Below the pieces are notes generated by a model, which was not told the DNA's origin, made no database searches, and was given only the letters and a program-made list of their open reading frames with translations. Below, piece after piece: positions 43,564 through 51,132 of a stretch of DNA of 51,132 nucleotides (its first letter is position 1; each line of letters starts with the position of its first letter). Source of the stretch: Salinivirgaceae bacterium. Its GTDB lineage: Bacteria > Bacteroidota > Bacteroidia > Bacteroidales > SZUA-534. The stretch covers positions 1-51,132 of the forward strand of contig JAEEPS010000014.1 in NCBI GenBank assembly GCA_016284875.1, in the 5' to 3' direction. A program made the translations under genes and the position numbers.

Positions 43564-46149
43564 TTAAAGTTTAATAGTTGTTTCTTTTCCTTCATATTCA
43601 ACGCTTTGCGCGATGTCGGTTCCCGCAACTTTCACGTTGAAAGTGCGTTTTTCGGGCATTCCGGCAAATGAGCCTTTGCGCTCGCCAATGGTCAGTGTGC
43701 GCGCTGCATCGTTCCAAACAAATTGTATTTCAGACGATTGGCCGTTTAGGTAATCGTTGTTCGAGCCTTCGTCTTCGTAGAGTGTGAATGTGGCGTCAGC
43801 CTTCGGGAAAATGGTGATATCCAATTTTTTATAATCGATATTGCCGGTCGATTTGGCGGGTTTGCATTGCGGCAGAATGCTGCCTGCGCGTGCAAAAACA
43901 GGAATGGCTTCAAGGCTGACGGGAACGCTAACTATCTGTCCGCCTGTAAGATGCTCGCCAGTGGCAAAATTGTACCAGCCGCTTTCGTTTTGCGGCAGAT
44001 AAACATCAGTCTGCGAACATTTTGGCTCGATAATCGGGCATACAAGCAGCGCCGGGCCGAACATAAATTCGGTTTGCTGGCAGAGCGCTGTTGAGTCTGC
44101 GGCAAAATCCATCACCAGCGGGCGCATCAAAGTGCCACCTTCGGTGACGGCTGCAGCCTGCGAGTAGATGTATGGTAACAAACTGTAACGCAGACGGATA
44201 GCATTGGTGGCGATGCGCTCGGTCTCGCGGCCATAGCGCCAAATTTCGGTGTCGCTCATATAGCCGTGCACGCGCATCATCGGCAGGAATGTGGCGGTTT
44301 GAATCCAACGCAACATACATTCTTGGTAATCAGCATTTTTGTATTGGTCGAACGGACGGAAGAATCCACCGGCATCGTAGGTCCACCACGGGTGTCCGGC
44401 AGCCATAAGACCCAGTCCGCCAACAATTTGACGGCGCAATGTTTCCCAGTCGTTGCCTACATCGCCCGACCACAATGCCGAGCCGTAGCGGTGGATTCCG
44501 GCAAAGCCGCTGCGAGTGAGAATGAGCGGACGACGGTCGGGGTCATCGTTCATAAGTCCTTCATACACAGTTTTGTTCACCATATTCGGGTAGATGTTGC
44601 GCACCATCTCGCCTGGCAGTGTGCCCTTCATTACGCGGCGGCCTACAAGGTCATCGTTTTCGGGCTCGGTAGCATCCTGCCACCAAGCGTCGATGCCATA
44701 AGGCTTAAGCAGGCGGCTGCTGAAGTTTTCCCAGTAGAATTTTGCCGCATCGTTGTCGAAAAAGTCAATCCACGATGTGTTTTTAATATAGTGCCCTTGC
44801 TCGGTGGCCATTTTGCCAACTTCCGAATTCTCATCAATCTTCGACCACACCGAAATCATCAGCCTTGCGCCGATTTTGTGCAAGTCGTCAACAAGTTTTT
44901 TCGGGTTCGGATAGAAGGCTTCGTCGAAGCGCATCGCGTTCCAGCCGTAGCGGCCCCAATATTGCCAGTCCTGCACAATCACGTCCATCGGAATCTGGCG
45001 GCGGCGAAACTCGCGGGCCGTGCCGACGATTTCTGACTGCGAGTGGAACCGCTCGCGGCAGTGGATGTAACCCAGAGCCCAGCGCGGCATCAGCGGTGCG
45101 GGACCTGTAGTGGCACGGTAGGCGGCAATCACGGCGTCGGCCGGACCGGCAAAAACAGTGTAATCAATGCCGTCGGCCACTGGCGAATTGTATGTGGTTG
45201 AGTTTGTTACAAGTTGATACCATACCACTGGGCGGTCGTTTCCAGTGAGTTCGGCGGCAAGTGTGTGCGTGCCTTTCTCAAGTTCGACAATTGTGGACGA
45301 TGTTGGCGGCAACCAAACGTTACGCATTTCCATAACAGTCTGTCCGTCAATCTGTAAATTGTGCCGGCGCGCCATCGACTGCCCAACATCGAGCAGCAGC
45401 GCGTAGCGACCGCTTTCGGCAATCTCAACAGTTGCTTCAAAGCGGTTGTTCTCACGGCGCTCACGGCGGGTACCTTCGGTTGTCGTTACATCAACTTCAA
45501 CTGCTTCACTTTCAACGTTTTTCTTTGTCAAAGAAACGCTGTCGGCAGGAATGTTGAAGTTGGTCAGGCCATAATTGTTCCAAAGCAGGCCGTAGCCCTT
45601 GCTAGACAGCACAAACGGTATGGAAATCTGCGTGTTAACCTGCGTCAGGCGGCGTGGCAACTGGCGTACGTCAAGGTAGCCGTCCTGAAACTGGCCAAGT
45701 CCGTAAAGATGCTCATCGGCTGGCGAATCGAACGTTTCTGTGACATTGAATGTGGCGCGGTCTTGCACTGAATCGGCCACAACGCTTCGACTTAATTCAT
45801 TGAGAATCAAATTGCCATCAGCGTCGTAAAAACTGATTCTGGCGGTTGTCTTGTCAATCTTTGCCGACATCTGCGGAAGCGTCACCACAATCAGGTTGGC
45901 GTAGTCCTTCACCTTCATTTGCGGCTTTTTGTCGTTTTCAACGTAAATCCACTCGGGCAGCGACTGGGTAGGCTTTGTCTGGAATTTCACTCGCAACGCA
46001 TTGTCGTCCAACGCTTTCAATATCAGTTTGCCATCGCGCATTCCGATGGTGGCCACATCGCCGTCGAGCGAGATTGATGTTACCTGATGGCGGACGCACG
46101 AAGTGAGCAGCATAGTTGCCAAACCTATGAAAAGAAGAAGTTGTTTCAT
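43564..46149 (-). CDS. Glycoside hydrolase family 31 lipoprotein with PA14-like insert (probable alpha-xylosidase)
   Basis: An 861-residue lipoprotein (MLLTSCVRH, Cys18). The N-terminal GH31 sandwich is interrupted at about 235-315 by an extra beta domain of PA14 type (FEATVEIAESGRYALLLDVG, LEKGTHTLAAELTG). This insert is known from characterised xyloglucan alpha-xylosidases. The catalytic barrel starts near 350: MPRWALGYIHCRERF, MDVIVQDWQYWG. The nucleophile is Asp492 in WWQDATEPEND and the acid/base Asp563 in ALWSGDVGNDW. C-terminal beta domains follow. The alpha-xylosidase call is from the insert and the WWQDATEPE form; alpha-glucosidase is the alternative. It leads the unit with the CE1 esterase 11 nt downstream. 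Confidence 0.9.
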   Translation of the reverse strand: MKQLLLFIGLATMLLTSCVRHQVTSISLDGDVATIGMRDGKLILKALDDNALRVKFQTKPTQSLPEWIYVENDKKPQMKVKDYANLIVVTLPQMSAKIDKTTARISFYDADGNLILNELSRSVVADSVQDRATFNVTETFDSPADEHLYGLGQFQDGYLDVRQLPRRLTQVNTQISIPFVLSSKGYGLLWNNYGLTNFNIPADSVSLTKKNVESEAVEVDVTTTEGTRRERRENNRFEATVEIAESGRYALLLDVGQSMARRHNLQIDGQTVMEMRNVWLPPTSSTIVELEKGTHTLAAELTGNDRPVVWYQLVTNSTTYNSPVADGIDYTVFAGPADAVIAAYRATTGPAPLMPRWALGYIHCRERFHSQSEIVGTAREFRRRQIPMDVIVQDWQYWGRYGWNAMRFDEAFYPNPKKLVDDLHKIGARLMISVWSKIDENSEVGKMATEQGHYIKNTSWIDFFDNDAAKFYWENFSSRLLKPYGIDAWWQDATEPENDDLVGRRVMKGTLPGEMVRNIYPNMVNKTVYEGLMNDDPDRRPLILTRSGFAGIHRYGSALWSGDVGNDWETLRRQIVGGLGLMAAGHPWWTYDAGGFFRPFDQYKNADYQECMLRWIQTATFLPMMRVHGYMSDTEIWRYGRETERIATNAIRLRYSLLPYIYSQAAAVTEGGTLMRPLVMDFAADSTALCQQTEFMFGPALLVCPIIEPKCSQTDVYLPQNESGWYNFATGEHLTGGQIVSVPVSLEAIPVFARAGSILPQCKPAKSTGNIDYKKLDITIFPKADATFTLYEDEGSNNDYLNGQSSEIQFVWNDAARTLTIGERKGSFAGMPEKRTFNVKVAGTDIAQSVEYEGKETTIKL

Positions 46150-46166
46150 ATTATTTATGTTTTCAG

Positions 46167-46205
46167 TAAAAAAGGAATTGACCGTTACAGACCAATTCCT
46201 TTTTG
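46167..46205 (-). terminator. Rho-independent terminator of the sensor gene
   Basis: AAAAAGGAATTG pairs with CAATTCCTTTTT over a 12-nt loop, and six T end the minus strand side. It lies 21 nt past the stop at 46226 and just before the GH31 start, so the GH31 promoter must be close to or within this 76-bp gap. Confidence 0.85.
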
Positions 46206-46225
46206 GAATTTCATACTTTTTATTG

Positions 46226-49000
46226 CTATTTTTTCAAATTATCGGCTAATTGCTTCATTGTCATAATATTGTTTTCCATCCAATTCCTTATGAACAGCAT
46301 CAATCCATCTGCCGATTTTATCTTACCATTATTATATAGTGTCTGGAATTCGCCAATTTTGTCGATGAAGTTCTTGAATGTCTGCTTCATCTGCTTCGAA
46401 TCTTTGAATCCTGACTCATCGGCGTAACCTTCAACTGTTCCAAAGTGGTACGAAGCGAAATCAATCAGGCTGCGGATAGCGTCTTTTATCTCTTTCTTCG
46501 ATTTATTGGCGCGGTAGGTCGTGTAAACAGAATTTGCTAATTCCGTCAGTTTCTTGAGCTGCTCATCGACTTCAATAATTCCGGTTTCATTTTTATCGTC
46601 CCAAGTCAGCAATTCTTGCTCGCCCACAACCATATTCAAATCGCTGTCAGATGTTACTTCCTCATCTGCCTTTTTCGCTTTGCGTGTTTTTGAAGTGTCG
46701 GTTTTCGGCTTTGAACTAATTGAGTTATTGTCAGTCTGTTGTGTGCTGTTGGCTAATCGCTCTTCCAATTGAGCGATTTTGTCAGATGACTGTGAAATCT
46801 CCTTTTGTAGTTCACCGATAGTGCTGTCGGCATTCATCTTTTCCGTGATGTCAATACCCACTTTTATCACTTTATATGGCCTTGTTTCATTTTGGTCGAG
46901 TACTGGAGTGTAAGTCTCTTTTATCCATAAATCGCGGCCATTCATGATTATATGGTTTATCTCGGTTTCGATTTTTCCTCTACGTAGATTGTTCCACATT
47001 TGCATGTGGTTCATCTTCTGTGTTGATGTCATTTCAACTCCGTCATCAGATTTCTGACCGATGATTTTGTCTCTAGTTGTGCCGAGCAGGGCGGAGTAGG
47101 TATCGTTAACATTGGTTACCACACCGTTCATGTCATATTCAACCACAATCATTTTATCGTTGATGACCTTCATGATGGCGTTCGATTCGTTCTCACGGCG
47201 GGCAGCCTCTTCCTGTGTGGCTTGCAGTTCTTCCATATTCTGCCGCATTTCCTCTTCTTTCGATGCCAGTTCTTCTGCCTGGATCTTCGATTGATTAAGC
47301 AGATTATTGGTTCGTTCGTTAATCTTCACGGTCGAAATGGTTGAGGCGATGCTTTCAGCAACCTTTTCAACAAAGTTGATTTTGTAGTCTTCTAGTTTGT
47401 GGAACGACGCCAACTCGATGATTCCGAAAACATTGTCGTTCAGCACCAACGGAACGAGCAACAGGGTTGAAGCGGTGGCGCTTCCCATGCCTGAAGTTAT
47501 GTTGATGTAGTCTTTCGGAATGTCGGTCATGTAGATGGTCTTATGCTCGTATGCGCAGCGTCCGACAAGGTCTTCGCCCACAGCAAATCGTTTCTGCATG
47601 AACTTGCGTCGGTCGTAGGCAATCGCTGTTGTCATCTCATATTCGGGCACTTCTTTGGTATCATCAAGAACATAAATTGCGCCTTGGTTCACATCAATAT
47701 ATTTAAGAAGATTCCGAAGTATATCATACGACAAGTCTTTAATATTCTGATTATTAGTATGAAGTATTTCTCCGAATTTCGCTAAACCGAGTGTCGCCCA
47801 GTTAACTTTTTCATCGGCAATTTTACGTTCTTGGGCTTCTTCTTCTGATTTTTTCAGGTTGTCACGCATATTAATAAGTGCATTCCCAAGTTTGTCATCG
47901 GCGCTCAATGCGGTAAATTCGGTGTTGAGATTGCCACTACCAATTTGTTCAGAGAATTCGGCGGCTTTAATAAGTCCGCTGATGACTGATTTCATTGAAT
48001 TGTTGATATCGTTGATTTCCGTCAACGGTGACTCTTTCAGTTCGTTATTGTTCTTGATGTCGCCATCCGACACGTCAACCAACGATGCGTTAATTGTCTT
48101 CAGTGATCCGCTGATTCGTCTTGCCAAAACGAAGGTTATCGCTCCTAAAATAATGAAACACAAGATTAAAAGCAATACAGATACGAGTGTTATATATTGC
48201 GCCTCGCCCATTATGTACGATTTTGGTACAAGCACGCACATTACCCATTCTCTGTTGGTCGAGAGTGTGATGGTGTTCAGACAGACAATTTGCGCATCAG
48301 CCCCCGAAACTTTGCATTCGCCGGTGTACGGCTCGCGATTTTTAATGTATTGTTCCAAATTGCACTGGCGGTAGTAGGCCGAAAGTACGTTTTGCAATGG
48401 TTTGCCACGGTCGTTGTTGTTCTCGCTGTAAAGAACATCGCCATTTCCCGAAGCCAGATATATTTTCAAATTCTCGATATCGGAAAACTTCTTGAAAATT
48501 TCGCTCATCAGGCTGTCGACGATAATGCTTGCGGAAACTTCGCCCACAAATATTCCTTCATATTTAATTGGTGCTGATAGTTTGCAAAGGTATGCGCTGG
48601 CGTTTTTGTTTGGCAGTTTCTCAAGTGTCGGACCGGAAACTTCTTTGAAATCAGACTCTACAATGTTCCAATCGTCGGTAAGTTTTATGAAATCAGCATT
48701 CTGCTCAAGCACCTTGCGGTTGTTGGCTTTCGTTGTCAGCAAACGCTGGTCTTCGTCAGTGTTGTAGTATTCTGAGTAAAGCGATGCCACCGCATTCAGC
48801 GTTGAGAAGTAGTTCGTGATTTTTGCGGAGATAGCGTCGGCATTTTGGGTACCGTTCATTCCAACAATCGTTTGTGTGCGGGTTTTTATCAGTTTTTTCG
48901 ATTTCGTTGCGCAATAGTATGTCGAGAGTGAGAATGTAATAACCGAAGTGAGTAAAATGCTCACCATCATGCTGGTTTTGACTGATATTTTCAATTTCAT
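46226..49000 (-). CDS. Membrane sensor: Cache-HAMP-GAF-PAS with degenerate hemerythrin-like C-terminus
   Basis: A 924-residue protein. TM1 about 10-30, a periplasmic Cache-like domain about 35-265, TM2 about 269-293, HAMP about 294-345, a helical linker, GAF about 405-555, coiled coil 560-605, PAS about 606-720, a Lys/Thr-rich linker, and a hemerythrin-like helical domain about 795-924. Of the seven iron ligands of hemerythrins, only His852 (in SYHFGTVEGY) is kept. The expected positions are otherwise Leu815, Val856, Ser868/Lys872, Asn911 and Lys916. There is no kinase, GGDEF or methyl-accepting output domain. The final domain is therefore probably a protein-contact module. Monocistronic with a strong terminator. 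Ligand and partner unknown. Confidence 0.85.
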   Translation of the reverse strand: MKLKISVKTSMMVSILLTSVITFSLSTYYCATKSKKLIKTRTQTIVGMNGTQNADAISAKITNYFSTLNAVASLYSEYYNTDEDQRLLTTKANNRKVLEQNADFIKLTDDWNIVESDFKEVSGPTLEKLPNKNASAYLCKLSAPIKYEGIFVGEVSASIIVDSLMSEIFKKFSDIENLKIYLASGNGDVLYSENNNDRGKPLQNVLSAYYRQCNLEQYIKNREPYTGECKVSGADAQIVCLNTITLSTNREWVMCVLVPKSYIMGEAQYITLVSVLLLILCFIILGAITFVLARRISGSLKTINASLVDVSDGDIKNNNELKESPLTEINDINNSMKSVISGLIKAAEFSEQIGSGNLNTEFTALSADDKLGNALINMRDNLKKSEEEAQERKIADEKVNWATLGLAKFGEILHTNNQNIKDLSYDILRNLLKYIDVNQGAIYVLDDTKEVPEYEMTTAIAYDRRKFMQKRFAVGEDLVGRCAYEHKTIYMTDIPKDYINITSGMGSATASTLLLVPLVLNDNVFGIIELASFHKLEDYKINFVEKVAESIASTISTVKINERTNNLLNQSKIQAEELASKEEEMRQNMEELQATQEEAARRENESNAIMKVINDKMIVVEYDMNGVVTNVNDTYSALLGTTRDKIIGQKSDDGVEMTSTQKMNHMQMWNNLRRGKIETEINHIIMNGRDLWIKETYTPVLDQNETRPYKVIKVGIDITEKMNADSTIGELQKEISQSSDKIAQLEERLANSTQQTDNNSISSKPKTDTSKTRKAKKADEEVTSDSDLNMVVGEQELLTWDDKNETGIIEVDEQLKKLTELANSVYTTYRANKSKKEIKDAIRSLIDFASYHFGTVEGYADESGFKDSKQMKQTFKNFIDKIGEFQTLYNNGKIKSADGLMLFIRNWMENNIMTMKQLADNLKK

Positions 49001-49123
49001 TGTCCTATATTTTTGTGTTTTAGGCCGATTTATCTCATGCGGCCGTTTCCAATCATTTCAATTTGCTATTTTAAGAAAAAATCGGAAACAATCGCCATAC
49101 ACATATATTTTATATGACAAAAA

Positions 49124-49156
49124 AATCCCGTCACGTTTTTTATCCGTGGCGGGATT
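49124..49156 (-). terminator. Rho-independent terminator of clpB
   Basis: AATCCCGTCACG pairs with CGTGGCGGGATT (one G-U), and seven T follow on the minus strand. It lies 27 nt past the clpB stop. Confidence 0.9.
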
Positions 49157-49182
49157 GCTTGTTTTAGTGATTCAAGAAAGTG

Positions 49183-51132
49183 TTATCCATTTGTCAGTCT
49201 GATAGTTCCGCTGCTTCCGTCAATCACAATTTTCTTTGTGTTGTCCACATCGCCTTTGATTATTGCCGATGACAGCGGGTTCAGCACGGCGCGCTCAATC
49301 AGTCGTTTTATCGGTCGGGCGCCCAGAGTTACATCGTAACCTTCGTTGGCAATCAGGTCGATGGCCGTTTCGTTGGCCTCAATGCTGATGCCGTTTTTAG
49401 CCAAACGGTCGGCCAGACGCGCGATTTGCAGTTTCACAATTTTGCGCACATCGTCCTTGAACAGTGGCGTGAACATTATAATCTCGTCGATACGGTTCAG
49501 GAATTCAGGCTTCATCGACGCCCGCAACAGCCCCATAACTTCGCTTTGCGCCTTATCCATCACCTCGTGGCGGTTGCTGTCGTTCATTGTCGAGAATTCG
49601 CGCTGGATAATATCCGAACCCAAATTTGAAGTCATTATTATAATGGTGTTTTTAAAATTCACCGTACGTCCCTTGTTGTCGGTCAGTCGGCCGTCGTCGA
49701 GCACCTGCAGCAGTATGTTGAACACGTCGGGGTGAGCCTTCTCAATCTCGTCGAGCAGCACCACCGAGTAGGGTTTCCGCCTGACGGCTTCGGTCAGTTG
49801 TCCGCCTTCGTCGTAGCCTACGTATCCCGGAGGCGCGCCAATCAGTCTCGAGACAGAGTGACGTTCCTGGTATTCCGACATATCAATTCTGGTCATTTGG
49901 TTCTCGTCGTTGAACAAGAATCCCGCCAGAGCCTTTGCCAGTTCGGTCTTGCCCACACCCGTGGTGCCCAAAAAGATGAACGACCCGATTGGCTTGTTGG
50001 CGTCCTGCAATCCCGCGCGGCTACGGCGCACAGCGTTTGCGATGGCCTCGATGGCGTGGTCCTGCCCAATAACCCGTTTGTGCAGTTCGTCTTCAAGATT
50101 GATGAGTTTATCTCGCTCTGTCTGAAGCATTTTCGTCACAGGAATGTGTGTCCATTTCGATACCACTTCGGCAATATCTTCGGGTGTCACCACCTCACGA
50201 ATCATTGTGTCAGAGCCTTCGAGCATTGCTTTTTGCTTCTCGATGGCCGCCTCGCACTCTTTGATTCGGCCGTAGCGGATTTCGGCCACCTTGCCGTAGT
50301 CGCCGCTGCGTTCGGCCTGCGTGGCTTGGTATTTCAGGTCCTCAATCTGTTTTTTCTTGCTTTGGATGTCGTCCAGAATCGCCTTTTCCGACTTCCATTT
50401 TGCCATTTTCGATGTCAGTTCGGCGTTCTTCGCGTTCAGTTCCTCGCTGATTGAATTGATTTTAGCCGTGTTGCCCTCGCGTTTGATGGCCTCGCGCTCA
50501 ATTTCCAACTGCATAATGTCGCGCTGCAGTTCGTCGATGTCTTCCGGCACCGAATTCATTTCCAGCCGCAGTTTCGACGCCGCTTCGTCAATTAGGTCGA
50601 TGGCCTTGTCGGGCAGGAAACGGTCGGTGATGTAGCGGTTCGACAGTTCAACAGCGGCAATTATCGCGTCGTCAAGAATCTGAACTTTATGGTGCATCTC
50701 ATACCGCTCTTTCAAACCACGAAGTATTGATATTGAACTGTTTATGTCGGGTTCGTCAACCATTACAATCTGGAAACGACGTTCGAGCGCCTTGTCTTTC
50801 TCAAAATATTTCTGATACTCGTCGAGCGTTGTGGCGCCAATCACGCGTAGATCGCCACGTGCCAGCGCCGGTTTCAGAATATTGGCCGCGTCCATTGCGC
50901 CTTCGCCCTTTCCGGCACCCACTAGCGTGTGAATCTCGTCGATGAACAGGATTATCTCGCCGTCCGATTTAATTACTTCATTCACAACGCTTTTAAGTCG
51001 CTCTTCAAACTCGCCTTTGTATTTTGCGCCTGCAACCAATGCGCCCATATCAAGTGAGTATAACTTCTTGGTTTTCAGGTTTTCAGGCACGTCGTTCTTG
51101 ACAATTCGGTGCGCAATGCCTTCGGCGATGGC
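49183..51132 (-). CDS. clpB: ATP-dependent disaggregase ClpB, partial (N-terminus beyond right edge)
   Basis: An open minus-strand frame of 649 residues enters from the right edge ([18 protein letters not shown]) and ends at 49183; the first in-window ATG at 51090 is internal. ClpB works with DnaK to rescue aggregated proteins in the cytoplasm. Seen: Walker B of the first AAA+ module ([15 protein letters not shown]), the coiled-coil M domain (about 185-310 of the visible part), Walker A ([15 protein letters not shown]) and Walker B ([14 protein letters not shown]) of the second module, the pore GYVGYDEGG and sensor-2 GARPIKRLI. About 210 residues with the N-domain and first Walker A are missing. 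The M domain separates it from ClpA/ClpC. Confidence 0.96.
   Translation of the reverse strand, partial: AIAEGIAHRIVKNDVPENLKTKKLYSLDMGALVAGAKYKGEFEERLKSVVNEVIKSDGEIILFIDEIHTLVGAGKGEGAMDAANILKPALARGDLRVIGATTLDEYQKYFEKDKALERRFQIVMVDEPDINSSISILRGLKERYEMHHKVQILDDAIIAAVELSNRYITDRFLPDKAIDLIDEAASKLRLEMNSVPEDIDELQRDIMQLEIEREAIKREGNTAKINSISEELNAKNAELTSKMAKWKSEKAILDDIQSKKKQIEDLKYQATQAERSGDYGKVAEIRYGRIKECEAAIEKQKAMLEGSDTMIREVVTPEDIAEVVSKWTHIPVTKMLQTERDKLINLEDELHKRVIGQDHAIEAIANAVRRSRAGLQDANKPIGSFIFLGTTGVGKTELAKALAGFLFNDENQMTRIDMSEYQERHSVSRLIGAPPGYVGYDEGGQLTEAVRRKPYSVVLLDEIEKAHPDVFNILLQVLDDGRLTDNKGRTVNFKNTIIIMTSNLGSDIIQREFSTMNDSNRHEVMDKAQSEVMGLLRASMKPEFLNRIDEIIMFTPLFKDDVRKIVKLQIARLADRLAKNGISIEANETAIDLIANEGYDVTLGARPIKRLIERAVLNPLSSAIIKGDVDNTKKIVIDGSSGTIRLTNG

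Noticed and set aside
49183..51090. ClpB starting at the ATG at 51090
   Set aside because: The frame continues without a stop to the window edge with conserved ClpB sequence, so the real start is outside.

Overview
The window comes from a bacterium of the order Bacteroidales, probably a gut or rumen polysaccharide degrader. The evidence is: promoters of the Bacteroidetes type (TAnnTTTG, in the best cases preceded by TTG/TTTG at exactly 19 nt), no Shine-Dalgarno leaders, an ECF sigma/FecR pair, many lipoproteins with SPII signals, BspA-like LRR_5 proteins, and a set of GH97/GH43/GH31/GH2/CE1 enzymes. No species can be assigned from the sequence alone.

Layout. 1-5.2 kb is core metabolism on the minus strand: gpsA, pgi, a polyprenyl-phosphate sugar transferase and a dihydroorotase cut by the left edge form one tight operon, with thiL upstream. 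5.3-9.5 kb is regulatory: a TPR/SpoIIE phosphatase, then an ECF sigma factor and FecR anti-sigma without an adjacent SusC/TonB receptor. 9.5-12.7 kb holds a tRNA-Arg(CCU), an RluA-type pseudouridine synthase, two small lipoproteins and an exported flavodoxin-like protein. From 12.9 to 46.1 kb all carbohydrate-active genes lie on the minus strand: GH2, three GH97, a fused SGNH/CE1 esterase, GH43, two more CE1 esterases, two tandem lipoproteins of unknown function, and a GH31 with a PA14-like insert. This set suits removal of side chains and ester groups from a hemicellulose such as xyloglucan. No SusC/SusD and no backbone-cleaving endo-enzyme is present.

The carbohydrate genes are split by two accessory, visibly AT-richer islands. 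Island A (15.8-22.2 kb) has two zinc-ribbon membrane proteins, a large lipoprotein with MORN-like and TPR-like parts, a MITE-like element, and a tandem ~960-bp duplication encoding two RhuM/PLD-like proteins. A Fic protein follows at 24.4 kb. Island B (27.9-34.0 kb) has an apparent operon of a DnaG-core protein lacking the zinc finger plus three cytoplasmic LRR_5 proteins. It carries two copies of a 46-bp upstream element with conserved spacing, and a divergent GIY-YIG-type gene. Island B is the best candidate for an undescribed system, but its function is unknown.

The right end carries a membrane sensor (Cache-HAMP-GAF-PAS) that ends in a hemerythrin-like domain with nearly all iron ligands lost, and a ClpB cut by the right edge. 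Several cis elements are shared between carbohydrate genes: a 7-5-7 palindrome upstream of GH2 and one GH97, and tandem octamers in two leaders.
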